Of a stretch of 64,000 nt of DNA, positions 23,701 through 31,490 are shown in pieces (position 1 is the stretch's first letter; every line of letters begins with the position of its first letter). Below the pieces are notes generated by a model. That model saw nothing but the letters and a program-made list of their open reading frames with translations. It was not told the DNA's origin and did no database searches. The stretch spans positions 2,232,001-2,296,000 of the forward strand of contig NC_084729.1 in NCBI RefSeq assembly GCF_033807575.1. Direction: 5' to 3'. Origin of the DNA: Cydia pomonella. Lineage: Eukaryota; Arthropoda; Insecta; Lepidoptera; Tortricidae. The position numbers and the translations under genes were made by a program.

Positions 23701-26700
23701 CCCCTGGACAACTAATCGTAACCATGGCAACGAGTGACGCTAAAAAGTTGATTGTCCCTTCAATACACCTGCATGAAATCTCTTTCCTGCAAGTGTGATG
23801 AAAAGTTAGAAAACGACCTACCTACCGGAACTTATAATATAAAGGATGTATAATAATAACAATATTAAATTAAACAGAAATACAGATTTAACATTTAGTT
23901 TGGCCGCGAATAGATAATTAAAAATGTTAAAATATTGAAAATCTTACTAACATTGACGTTTAGCGACTGCGTAATCTTGATCGTAGTCCTTCTCGCTCGC
24001 ACTGACGTATTGGTGCGATAGAGAGGGAATGCGATGTTAAGGCAACGAAGCTTGCTGAATTGCCTAAGTAAGGTACGAGATTGAAAAGCTTGATTATATC
24101 ACTATTGTATACAATACTTTTTCTACGAGTTATCTAAAATACTACTTTTTTTACTATAAAACCTAAATAATTAATGAAAATTGGTAAGTATCTCAGTAGA
24201 CAAAAATGTAGTGAAAAATACATAAACGCGCGACCCCGCGCCCTTTTAATCTTTTCCACGGGAGCGCGGTGGCACGTGATTGGTCAATTTTTTTATAGGT
24301 GACCACAGCGTATCGAAATGAATGTTATAGTCGAGTTGGGAGCCCATACCATACATGAAAAGTACGCAATTCGAAATCTTAATCAAAAAGTAATACTCAC
24401 GGCCCTGTGATCAGACACGAAGTGATCCTCAACTTGTTGCTGCGTGTAGAACCCAATAATGCACAGTTCGCATTTGTACACCGAGCTCGCATATTGTACT
24501 TTTTCTTTCGCTTCCTCCCTGCAAATTAATAGTAGATCGTTCAACGAGGGGGTACGTGAAATTTTGGAAACGAGGGTGGTAATTAAAGAAACGAGTTTGC
24601 AATATTCTTACCCGCGGAGTTACACACAATATTTTTCATCACAAAAACTAAATTTTATGCGAAAGAATATCTTAAATACGGTGACATTTAAATCATTCGT
24701 CCGCCATATTGTTCTTTGATAGGTTAGATATCGAAGGCACAGAGACCTATTCGGCATTCAGCCACGATTGAAAATTGTTGAAATATTTTAAACGGCTTTA
24801 GGGTCGGCAATGCGCATGTAACTCCTCTGGAGTTGCAGGCGTACATAGGCTACGGAGACTGCTTACCATCAGGCGGGCCGTATGCTTGTTTGCCACCGAC
24901 GTAGTATTAAAAAAAAAAAGGTTTTTTTCTGTTTTTTTAACTGACAAACTGGGTGTGCCACAGTATATTGATATTTCTCTGCAAACCTACCTTGAAGCAA
25001 GCATTTCAGCCTCACTCATAAACTCCGTGAAGTATTTCAGTTTCTGCGCTGCAGTTTTCTCCTCTTTCGGCTTGACTGGATTTGATATGATTACTGCCTC
25101 GATTTTCGGCTGTGATGGAATTGTTCTGAGGAAATAACACAAATAAGCTATAGTAATAATTATTACAAATTTCATTTCTCACAAATGATAGATGACCGTC
25201 TGGCCTAATGGGTAGTGACCCTGCCTATGAAGCCGATGGTCTTAGGTTTGAATCCCGGTAAGGACATTTAACCTCTCTGGCCTAGTGGGTAGTGACCCTG
25301 CCTATGAAGCCGGTGGTCCTGGGTTCGAATCCCGGTAAGGTCATTTATTTGTGTGATGAGCACGGATATTTGTTCCTGAGTCTTGGTTGTTTTCTATGTA
25401 TTTAAGTATTTGTATATTACATATATCGTTGTCTGCCCACAACACAAGCCTCGAGCTTACCGTGGGACTTCTCTGTGTAAGAATGTCCTATATTTATTTA
25501 TTGACAAACACAAAGCTATACAAAAATTTGCGGTTATATTTGAAGGTGGCCTTGTCTTCGTAAATTGTTGCGATAAGGTATTTAGGATACAATACAATAC
25601 AATACAAATCCTCTTTATTGCACAACCTCAAAATAACATTTACAGAGAGAAGTACATAGTACATGAAGACAGAGGTGACAACAGGCCAGGGCAACAGTGC
25701 AGGTGTAGGATGATACAAGGAAAGCTCTAATTTTAAGATGTCATAAATCCCAGGGGTCTAAATTAACGTGTCTTACTCTATTTCTGGTTCTATACTATCT
25801 GTGGTACTGAAAAAGGCCACTCACTCTATGTTTCATGCGATAGGTCTCGATCCGCGTCATGTCGTCGGTGCCGACCACGATGTGCGACATTACACCTGTC
25901 ACCGGGTTCTATCTGTGGTACTGAAAAAGGCCACTCACTCTATGTTAAGGTCCTCGAGCTTCCCTTTCATGCGATAGGTCTCGATCCGCGTCATGTCGTC
26001 GGTGCCGACCACGATGTGCGACATTACACCTGTCACCGAGTTCTATCTGTGGTACTGAGAAAGGCCACTCACTCTATGTTAAGGTCCTCGAGCTCCCCTT
26101 TCATGCGATAGGTCTCGATCCGCGTCATGTCGTCGGTGCCGACCACGATGTGCGACATTACACCTGTCACCGGGTTCTATCTGTGGTACTGAAAAAGGCC
26201 ACTCACTCTATGTTAAGGTCCTCGAGCTTCCCTTTCATGCGATAGGTCTCGATCCGCGTCATGTCGTCGGTGCCGACCACGATGTGCGACATTACACCTG
26301 TCACCGGGTTCTATCTGTGGTACTGAAAAAGGCCACTCACTCTATGTTAAGGTCCTCGAGCTCCCCTTTCATGCGATAGGTCTCGATCCGCGTCATGTCG
26401 TCGGTGCCGACCACGATGTGCGACATTACACCTGTCACCGAGTTCTATCTGTGGTACTGAAAAAGGCCACTCACTCTATGTTAAGGTCCTCGAACTCCCC
26501 TTTCATGCGATAGGTCTCGATCCGCGTCATGTCGTCGGTGCCGACCACGATGTGCGACATTACACCTGTCACCGGGTTCTATCTGTGGTACTGAAAAAGG
26601 CCACTCATTCTATGTTAAGGTCCTCGAGCTTCCCTTTCATGCGATAGGTCTCGATCCGCGTCATGTTGTCGGTGCCGACCACGATGTGCGACATTACACC

Positions 26701-29700
26701 TGTCACCGGGTTCTATCTGTGGTACTGAAAAAGGCCACTCACTCTATGTTAAGGTCCTCGAGCTCCCCTTTCATGCGATAGGTCTCGATCCGCGTCATGT
26801 CGTCGGTGCCGACCACGATGTGCGACATTACACCTGTCACCGAGTTCTATCTGTGGTACTGAAAAAGGCCACTCATTCTATGTTAAGGTCCTCGAGCTTC
26901 CCTTTCATGCGATAGGTCTCGATCCGCGTCATGTCGTCGGTGCCGACCACGATGTGCGACATTACACCTGTCACCGAGTTCTATCTGTGGTTCTGAGAAA
27001 GGCCACTCACTCTATGTTAAGGTCCTCGAGCTCCCCTTTCATGCGATAGGTCTCGATCCGCGTCATGTCGTCGGTGCCGACCACGATGTGCGACATTACA
27101 CCTGTCACCGAGTTCTATCTGTGGTACTGGAAAAAGGCCACTCATTCTATGTTAAGGTCCTCGAGCTTCCCTTTCATGCGATAGGTCTCGATCCGCGTCA
27201 TGTCGTCGGTGCCGACCACGATGTGCGACATTACACCTGTCACCGAGTTCTATCTGTGGTTCTGAGAAAGGCCACTCACTCTATGTTAAGGTCCTCGAGC
27301 TCCCCTTTCATGCGATAGGTCTCGATCCGCGTCATGTCGTCGGTGCCGACCACGATGTGGGACATGACGCCCGTTACCGCGTTCTCTAGGACTATCTCTG
27401 GTACTGAAAGCAGAATAAGTTATTTAACTAAAGTCAAACTTCAATTCAGATAGATGTGCACAATATTTTAACCATTAGGCGGTCCACAAAGACCGAGCAT
27501 ACGCCGCCTCGGACGAGGCACGTCTACACTGGCCATGTTGTGCATGAGGAAATTGCCTCGCGCACAAAACGGCTAGTGTAGACGTGCCTCGGCCGAGGCA
27601 GAGCGCACGTTTTCCTCGGGCGAGCGCGACCTTGGCCGAGCCGCTCGGTGTCGGTTTTTTGGCATGCACAGAGGCGTCTCAGTCGTTTGCCGCGCGCCGG
27701 TCGGGATGTGTTTGTTTGGTGCGCGTGGTTATTTTGCATCCGCATGGAAAAAATGAATAAAGACCTATGTTGCAAATTAATATCCTTTTACGCAATAAAT
27801 ACATAATATGGGATTCTAGAGATCTTGATTATACGAATAGGGGAATATATGAACATGTTATTATTGGGGAATTAGATAGGATTGATGTTTAATTTGATTG
27901 TAAATTTACTAAATAGACGGAGATTGGTGTATGATTGGTTGGCCGTATGCTTGTTTGCCACCGACGTAGTATAAAACGAGTCTTCCATCGCTAAATATCG
28001 CTGCGTGGGAAGCACCATCTCCCTGAAAGTGATACCTTTCTTCAATTTGTGTCTTGCATTTAAGTTTTACGTGTAATTGTGAACATAACAAGTCGAATCA
28101 CTCCTTTTTTTAAATGCGTTTAAAAATAGTCACATTTTCTAACCCCAAAAGAGCCGATTTCCGTATCGTGATTGATAATTATAGATTTGTTGCACCCAAA
28201 ATCTCTTGCAACTCGTTCGTTTTCGTTTTTTCTTTTGGATTGCATTAAAAAGCAAAATAAAATATACACGAGCCACAGCAGTGAATATGTGCACAGCCGA
28301 CTGAGGAACGCCATCTTGCCAAGCAAATTGGCTCGTGTGAGGCAAACGTGCTGAGGCAAAAGTTACACGAGCACGCGGCCGCGCGAGGCCCGTCGTTTGC
28401 CGCGCGAGGAAATTCGAGGAAATTTCCTCGCGAGGCTGCTCGCTCTGTGTGGACCCTGCTATTGACTACAAAATCTTCAAAATCCTCAGTCTGCATCAGA
28501 GGTGACTTGTCCAAGGATAAAATAACCACAAAATATTATTACCCTGTCTAATCTTAGATATTTGGCTAGATGGGATTAAAGAGAAAAGAAATTTGGATTA
28601 AAGAAAAAAAGGCAATAGAAAATAGAATTGGACATCTGTTATGACACAACCTGTTCTTTAAGAACGTCATAGAAGGAAAAGAGAAGAGGAAGACCGAGAA
28701 AAAAATACTTTGACCAAATAAAAGGTTCAGGTTGTGTCATACCAGAAGAGTTGGCAGAGTTGGACATGGCTCCGCCGACAAGAGCACAGCCCTTAAATAT
28801 GAAGAAGGATCTTAAATACAACTTTAGCAGTGCCTTTTTTACATTACCATCCAGCATATGTCCATCCATCTCCAAATTGATATTCTCTCTAACAGCCTGC
28901 GCCACATCATACTGCTCATGCTTCACACTGTGCGCAGAGCTGATGGCTATATACTGCGGCCACTCGTCCCGAGTTGTGTAGTCGAAGAATATACTGTCGT
29001 ATTCAGTCTTCGTGGTGACCTCCAGGCTTGAGAGAGATTGGGACATGTAAGTGTGGTCCATGGTCTGCAAAATACATTGGCATGAGACATATATGCAAAA
29101 TAGCAAAGGATAAAACTTTTCTAAAACAAAAAGCATTTTACAATATGTCTTAATATTAATAAAAACCGGACAAATGCGAGTAGGACTCACCCACCGGGTT
29201 CCATACTTTTTAGTATTTATTGTTATAGCGGCAACAGAAATACATCATTTGTGATAATTTCCACTGCCTAGCTATCACGGTTCATGAGATACATGGTGAC
29301 AGATGGACGTACGGACAGCGGAGTCTTAGTAATAGGGTCCCGTTTCCCGTTTTACCCTTTGGGTACTAAAAATAGGCATAAAGCTTCCTATGTTACTAAG
29401 AAAACTATTACAAAGAATTGTAGATTACGCAATTATATTTACTTGGGTACTATACGTAAGTACAAAACAATGCAAAATATGACTGGAACCAATTTCTATA
29501 AAACAAAATTTGCCAAATTTTGTTCTTGAACATGGACAAACTATGAACAAAAATATCTATATTGTTAGGAGATTCATTATATTAATTACAAGTGCGCCTA
29601 AAGAAATAATTTTAGCATACTGTGTGCCAGAATGTGAGTGGAACTGAGAAATTTTGAAGGAAAACCTTCAGCATCAGAAAACATACTGCACATTATAGTA

Positions 29701-30563
29701 AGTTGGTTACTACTCTTACACATGTATTAATAAACAAATGCTTTTCTAGATATACCATAATAGAGAAGAAAAAAAAAACAAAGTCTGTCTTGTCTTGATA
29801 AAAGCAGATTCACAAACTGTCTTGGCCACAGCAAGTGAAGCAGTTGATACTGTTTCAGGATGGGGCAATGTAGATGCCTTTAATTCAGAACTTTAAAGAC
29901 TTATCCTTAGTTTAAAAAGGAGTTCTGTCTATGACCACGTTTTTAATGTATCTATTCCAACTATTGAGCTGATACATACCTCCTGTGAGCCACTCAATGC
30001 AAGGACCCGGATATGCTCCTGTGCGCTGTGCACTTGGCGCTTGAACCTAATGAACTTTTTCATCAATGCCAGGCACTCCCAGCAGATTATCTGATCCATA
30101 TCAGTCAGGCTGTTGTCAAACTGAAACATTCAACGTTTTATTAACGCGTGTCTGTGTATGATAAAGATATTCGTTATTTATAAATTGGTTCCATTATTGG
30201 TATCAGGTTTCTTATTATAACTTCCAGGCGTGCATAATCGGGAATAGATTTATTATTGCTGCTTCATATCATATATTTGCAATATTTATGTATATGCTAA
30301 CTAGCCTTCTTACGTTCTACATATAAAAAAGGAACAATAAACTACATATATACTACTTTACGTAATTCAGTAAATTTTAAGAGTTAACTATGTTAAAACT
30401 TTTGAAAACTTACCCTGTCTCCCGCAAAATCGTACATAAGCAGACGAAATATTTGATACACTGGAGCTAAGCCATTTATGGAAATTAAATTCCGATCTGT
30501 ACTCAAACAGGTACAACAAACGACTCTGTACCCGCTTTCCACCTCTTGTTCCATCACGGACAT
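8594..30563 (-). CDS. zinc-finger gene A: ZAD domain plus 11 C2H2 fingers, 14 exons, 639 aa
   Basis: Probable nuclear DNA-binding transcription regulator. Coding exons on the minus strand: 30563-30414, 30120-29980, 29064-28848, 27403-27280, 25125-24991, 24518-24401, 22708-22499, 20358-20243, 18478-18368, 16886-16757, 12926-12853, 11369-11258, 10108-10001, 8767-8594. They sum to 1920 bp, and every junction has GT/AG and a consistent phase. Exons 1-2 encode a ZAD domain (CCTC and CWEC cysteine pairs), which in known family members dimerises. Exons 3-5 encode an acidic, finger-free linker. Exons 6-14 encode 11 fingers, several split by introns between the cysteine and histidine halves. The gene is head-to-head with paralogue B. 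Introns 4 and 10 contain exon-derived minisatellites. No orthologue or target is identified. Confidence 0.9.
8805..9295 (+). repeat. repeat family D, copy 1
   Basis: ACACATGTTGAATATTATAA through AAAACTGTCAAGTAGCCAAT recurs at 41460-42385 in gene B. Both copies are in introns and in the same genomic orientation. Unclassified; no ORF. Confidence 0.7.
9395..9925. mobile_element. MITE with CAAAGAGAATTTGAAAT-type termini, diverged copy
   Basis: Inverted GAACGCCATTTGACTTTG / CAAAGTCAAACGGCGTTC arms and the CCATCTTTCGACAC block match 13261-13898. The right end TTTCAAATTCTTTTTGG is clear; the left end is lost. Confidence 0.6.
10001..10108 (-). CDS. gene A exon 13: end of finger 9, start of finger 10
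   Basis: 108 bp, phase 0 at both ends. HMMRVH completes finger 9 and CQICRKAFT begins finger 10. Confidence 0.9.
10146..10575 (+). mobile_element. tRNA-derived SINE S1, split copy
   Basis: The head GGTGGATAGTGACCCTGCC and body GTTTTTTATGTATGTAAATA are followed, after the 10258-10490 insertion, by GTATTTATCTATATATTGTC. The B box is degraded. Confidence 0.6.
10258..10490. mobile_element. hAT-type MITE, family 3 (233 bp), in a SINE
   Basis: Near-perfect inverted ends CAGTGATCGGAACTATGGGA / TCCCATAGTTCCGATCACTG with exact 8-bp duplication GTATTTAT (10250-10257, 10491-10498). Confidence 0.9.
11258..11369 (-). CDS. gene A exon 12: finger 8 and first half of finger 9
   Basis: 112 bp, acceptor TTTTGTAG, donor GTACCT. 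Finger 8 begins CPMCNKGYPTKEAM and ends HFNYQH; finger 9 starts CPVCDK. Confidence 0.9.
11640..12755. mobile_element. large foldback element filling intron 11 of gene A
   Basis: The left-arm blocks GTGGTTGTACACGTATAGTG and CACGTGTAGTACGATGAATT (11649-11710) recur inverted at about 12690-12760. Inner blocks (GACCTTCTGTAATG near 12020 versus CATTACAGAAGGTC near 12119) are also inverted. Arms are about 500 bp. A second MITE is nested in the right arm. Confidence 0.75.
12505..12658. mobile_element. TTAA-flanked MITE nested in the foldback
   Basis: TTAACACATTCACTGCC and GGCAGTTAATGTGTTAA are inverted ends. TTAA on both sides fits a piggyBac-type duplication. The interior has GC-rich CCCACCTGGTGGG and CCCGCTGGGCGGG palindromes. 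Confidence 0.7.
12853..12926 (-). CDS. gene A exon 11: second half of finger 7
   Basis: 74 bp, acceptor AATTGCAG, donor GTAAGT. IFSHLATYQAHLKYSRAH supplies the histidine half, with an unusually long H-to-H spacing. Confidence 0.88.
12990..13200 (+). repeat. repeat family P, copy 2
   Basis: An uninterrupted version of the copy at 1285-1600; it shows GCTGACTGTATTTTTCTTTC where copy 1 carries the MITE. Confidence 0.7.
13261..13898. mobile_element. MITE with CAAAGAGAATT termini (638 bp), with nested LINE 3' fragment
   Basis: Ends CAAAGAGAATTTGAAAA and TTTAAATTCTCTTTG; 7-bp duplication CTAACAC (13254-13260, 13899-13905). The left half has inverted TTACTGCCATCTTTCG blocks. About 13515-13875 holds an inserted TACTTTATTCATGTAGGCC-type LINE 3' end. 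It shares its outermost bases with the 8144-8531 family. Confidence 0.75.
13958..16756 (-). repeat. 133-bp tandem array derived from gene A exon 10 (21 extra copies)
   Basis: The donor motif (GATTACC on +) recurs at 13958 and then every 133 bp up to the true exon 10 donor at 16751 (2793 = 21 x 133). Each unit contains the 3' part of exon 10, the donor GTAATC and about 30 bp of intron 5' sequence. All array units share CACTAG (in-frame stop in the exon frame) and a 4-bp deletion relative to exon 10. Variant units recur at spacings that are multiples of 133 bp (for example TATGGGGTTATT at 14944 and 16274, ten units apart), showing block duplication inside the array. Short ORFs on the + strand of the array are antisense shadows. 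Confidence 0.95.
16757..16886 (-). CDS. gene A exon 10: end of finger 5, finger 6, start of finger 7; seed of the 133-bp array
   Basis: 130 bp, acceptor CCATACAG, donor GTAATC. It encodes finger 6 (CPICHKM...HIQRH) and the cysteine half of finger 7 (YECVDCKK). The 21 units downstream copy its 3' part and donor but have CACTAG and a 4-bp deletion, so this is the functional copy. Confidence 0.9.
16990..17420. other. intron 9 segment, no classified element
   Basis: AT-rich with repeated TTATCGTA motifs and a palindromic CGTACATGTACG at about 17350-17361. No exon is needed here for gene A. Confidence 0.4.
17547..18030 (-). repeat. repeat family C, copy 2
   Basis: Opens TCATCACACTTGCTCGAAAA and closes GTAAGAATATTGCACACTCG, inverted relative to copy 1. 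Uninterrupted, about 480 bp. Confidence 0.75.
18368..18478 (-). CDS. gene A exon 9: second half of finger 4, first part of finger 5
   Basis: 111 bp. KNHVARFH completes finger 4 and CDHCKKRFVNRTTLATHLR begins finger 5, whose last histidine is in exon 10. Acceptor TTTTTTAG, donor GTATTC. Confidence 0.9.
18522..18660. repeat. hairpin MITE (GTGGCGTATTCCTTTACAAT arms)
   Basis: TTGTATAAGAAGGGTCAAAA...TTTTTTGACCTACTTATACAA are inverted arms, and TACAATGT...ACATTGTA lies inside. A very GC-rich island follows at 18748-18800 in otherwise AT-rich DNA. Confidence 0.6.
19301..19705. mobile_element. foldback MITE with CAAAGAGAA termini, intact copy 2 (405 bp)
   Basis: Duplication GTTTTAC (19294-19300, 19706-19712), long inverted arms, and interior matching 8144-8531 closely. 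Confidence 0.85.
19909..20145. mobile_element. TA-flanked MITE, family T1, copy 1 (237 bp)
   Basis: About 37-bp inverted ends starting TACTCTGTATCTTTAGG, flanked by TA dinucleotides, consistent with Tc1/mariner-type mobilisation. Other copies are at 50405-50570 (truncated), 53283-53507 and 59724-59962. Confidence 0.8.
20243..20358 (-). CDS. gene A exon 8: basic linker and first half of finger 4
   Basis: 116 bp. It begins SRKKKEPPSNPP and ends at CLECDMFF with donor GTAAGC; the histidine half of the finger is in exon 9. Confidence 0.9.
20378..20600. repeat. repeat family E, copy 1 (two adjacent imperfect palindromes)
   Basis: Palindrome 1 runs TACGATACAAGTGCGAAAAA to TTCGCACATGTATCGTA around the core ACACGACCGAAGGGAGTGTT. 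Palindrome 2 is bounded by CAGTACATATG and CATATGTACTG with CGCACTAGTGC at its centre. It ends about 20 bp from the exon 8 acceptor. Confidence 0.7.
20966..21106. repeat. near-perfect palindrome, about 60-bp arms
   Basis: CCCCCTTATTCATAAACGTG through GTCCCTTTCC is mirrored by GGAAAGGGAC through GGGGG, with a spacer of about 14 bp. Probably a hairpin MITE; the flanking TAA/TTAA does not settle the duplication length. Confidence 0.75.
21830..22078 (-). mobile_element. tRNA-derived SINE S1
   Basis: The minus strand reads GGTCTGGCCTAGTGGGTAGT (A-box region), GGTTCAAATCC-type B box, then the shared body ending in ATTTATTTATTTATT. Present in at least ten further places. Confidence 0.8.
22142..22480 (+). 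mobile_element. tRNA-derived SINE S2
   Basis: The head GGTGGCCTAGCGGTAAGAGC contains a recognisable A box and GGGTTCAAACCCC a B box. The unrelated body includes TTCGGTGAAGGAAAACATCG. An inverted copy is at 55005-55345. It is not a tRNA gene: it lacks a proper acceptor stem and continues into the SINE body. Confidence 0.8.
22499..22708 (-). CDS. gene A exon 7: fingers 2 and 3
   Basis: 210 bp, phase 0 at both ends. Fingers CKVCYKYVEESKLQSHVETH and CKLCGHGTRLLAAMRAHQDA(H). The second half is unusually GC-rich compared with the AT-rich surroundings. Confidence 0.9.
22899..22993. repeat. (CA/CG)n microsatellite
   Basis: About 95 bp of almost pure alternating purine-pyrimidine, including (CA)n and CGCGCGCGCGCG. 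It is of the type that can adopt Z-DNA. Confidence 0.9.
22994..23806 (+). repeat. repeat family C, copy 3, interrupted by a LINE
   Basis: Left part 22994-23263 and right tail AATACACCTGCATGAAATC near 23761 match other copies. About 23264-23740 is a LINE fragment. Confidence 0.65.
23264..23740 (-). pseudogene. CR1/Jockey-like LINE reverse transcriptase C-terminus
   Basis: The minus frame reads SFKYTATKCWNNLPPPLKQL followed by SLRSFKVQVK, the conserved end of this RT group. It is truncated on the 5' side and its downstream part is degraded. Confidence 0.75.
24401..24518 (-). CDS. gene A exon 6: finger 1
   Basis: 118 bp, acceptor TTTGCAG, donor GTGAGT. Finger YKCELCIIGF...DHFVSDH. Gene B finger 1 shares the CIIGY/F feature. 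Confidence 0.9.
24530..24905. repeat. repeat family C copy 4 (24530-24795) abutting a LINE-G end (24795-24905, minus)
   Basis: ACGAGTTTGCAATATTCTTA identifies family C. The adjoining CAGGCGGGCCGTATGCTTGT is the reverse complement of the LINE-G landmark. Confidence 0.65.
24991..25125 (-). CDS. gene A exon 5: linker before the fingers
   Basis: 135 bp with phase-2 split codons at both ends. It encodes a Pro/Lys/Glu-rich stretch and an amphipathic segment ending SEAEMLAS. The matching part of gene B reads YEEMLAEREK, one sign of paralogy. Confidence 0.88.
25195..25520 (+). mobile_element. tRNA-derived SINE S1 with duplicated head
   Basis: Two successive heads (25196-25267 and 25275-25345), each with GGGTAGTGACCCTGCCTATG and a TTCGAATCCCGGTAAGG-type B box, precede one body. 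Either a tandem duplication or insertion of one SINE at the head of another. Confidence 0.75.
25776..27279 (-). repeat. 134-bp tandem array derived from gene A exon 4 (11 extra copies)
   Basis: The exon 4 donor block (GCCACTCACTCTATG on +) is at 27271 for the real exon and then at 27137, 27002, 26868, 26734, 26600, 26466, 26332, 26198, 26064, 25930 and 25816. The last copy has a ~20-bp deletion. Each unit is a near-full exon copy with an 8-bp deletion near its start, plus an 18-base interval GTGAGTGGCCTTTTTCAG that contains both the donor and the next acceptor. Three copies (27137, 26868, 26600) have ACTCATTC, which converts the donor GT to AT. Confidence 0.95.
27280..27403 (-). CDS. gene A exon 4: linker; seed of the 134-bp array
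   Basis: 124 bp, acceptor GCTTTCAG, donor GTGAGT. It reads PEIVLENAVTGVMSHIVVGT and onward to EDLNI. It is the only copy in the array with an open frame; the 11 copies downstream lack 8 bp near the start. Confidence 0.88.
27475..28462. mobile_element. GC-rich inverted-repeat element (GTCCACACAGAGCGAGC ends), interrupted
   Basis: The left GGCGGTCCACAAAGACCGAG and right CTGCTCGCTCTGTGTGGACC form inverted ends. Clusters of GCCTCGGNCGAGGCA and GAGGAAATTNCCTCGCG lie inside. A LINE-G scrap occurs at 27935-27975. The same ends appear at 31868-31922 and near 32412 and 33660. Confidence 0.55.
28848..29064 (-). CDS. gene A exon 3: linker
   Basis: 72 codons plus one base; acceptor TTTTGCAG, donor GTAATG. 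Finger-free, acidic and Ser/Thr-rich. The split codon G|TA joins exon 4 correctly. Confidence 0.85.
29160..29360 (+). repeat. repeat family H
   Basis: AAAAACCGGACAAATGCGAG at one end, TTATAGCGGCAACAGAAATA in the middle and CCCTTTGGGTAC at the other. Other copies: 35981-36297, 54232-54437 (+), 55627-56160 (-), and a scrap at 1660-1735. Confidence 0.75.
29980..30120 (-). CDS. gene A exon 2: second half of ZAD
   Basis: 47 codons, phase 0 at both ends, acceptor TTTCAG, donor GTATGT. It holds the second ZAD pair (IICWECLALMKKF) and the long terminal helix. Confidence 0.9.
30414..30563 (-). CDS. gene A exon 1: start and first half of ZAD
   Basis: ATG at 30561-30563, 50 codons, donor GTAAGT. It carries the first ZAD cysteine pair in VVCCTCLSTDRN and a helix ending at FAGDR. 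A second in-frame ATG lies three codons in; I chose the first by position only. Confidence 0.88.
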
Positions 30564-31361
30564 AGTTATAGTTTGTAAACAAACTTTTCAAATTAAAAAT
30601 ACAATATTAGATTTCAAATCATAACAAAAAGTAATGCTTCCATGTAAAATAGACGAAAATTAAGAAGACCACGCAACTATACTGGGACACCACAAAATGG
30701 CTGCTTTACACAATGTTGCCACATCGATAACATTTTTTCATCAGCTTTTTTGTAATAACCCTAATATCCTTTTTCTCCTATTATTAATACGTCAGCGCTA
30801 TTTATTAGTTATTATAAAAAAAAACTGAAATAATTTCATTAAAATAATGACGTCAGTTGTGTCTTGACGACCTACCGCGAACCACTTTCAGCGTACTGTC
30901 TCCTTATCTCATTTTCATACGAATTAACGAGTGCGACAGAGAGGCAACACATCGAACGTGGTTGCCGGTAGGCCCTCTATTGTGTCTTTCTCATCTGTCA
31001 GTTCATTACCTAGCAATACTGTTTTTAAAGCTATGTCCACATGTGTCCGCATTTCGGTGACTCTACAAATCGATAAACCGATTTTCATACCAATGACGTT
31101 TCGTCCGTTTTGATTTCGCACAACACTATTTTATAATGGCGGCGATTTGTTTTGTTGTATGTTTTTGATTTGAAACTGTTTTCGTAAATTATAACTTAAA
31201 TGCAATTAAAATCATGATTATGTTCATAATAAGAGTTCAATGAATACATAAAGTGTATGTCCATACATTTAGCCGCCATGCAATTCCTGTTTTTTGTGCC
31301 AAATTGATATAACACTCAGCAACTTTCTATTTTGTGAACCCTTGTGAAAAATTCCTCTAAC
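30564..31361. promoter_or_regulatory. divergent intergenic region between zinc-finger genes A and B
   Basis: About 800 bp between two start codons that face away from each other, so both 5'UTRs and core promoters should lie here. CATCGATAAC (30724) and AATCGATAAAC (31068) resemble the insect DRE core, but I could not establish promoters or TATA boxes. No ORF. Confidence 0.6.
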
Positions 31362-31490
31362 ATGGAAAATAAGCACACTGTTGTTGATAAATTGCTGTGC
31401 ATGGCGTGTCTGTGTGTGGGCAGGACCCTGCAGAAAGTTACGGACGAGAGAATGAAGCAGTTTTATTTGGACACCTTAAATGAAATTCCA
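31362..31490 (+). CDS. gene B exon 1: start and first half of ZAD
   Basis: ATG at 31362 (context AAC-ATG-GAA), 43 codons, donor GTAAGT. LLCMACLCVGRTLQKV holds the first cysteine pair. Confidence 0.88.

Noticed and set aside
25195..25345. Two tandem tRNA-like genes
   Set aside because: They are duplicated heads of SINE S1, sharing the body found at ten other sites.
28639..29190. Single 183-aa minus-strand gene
   Set aside because: The conserved part is exon 3 of gene A; the acceptor at 29065 and donor at 28847 define it, and the remainder is intron.
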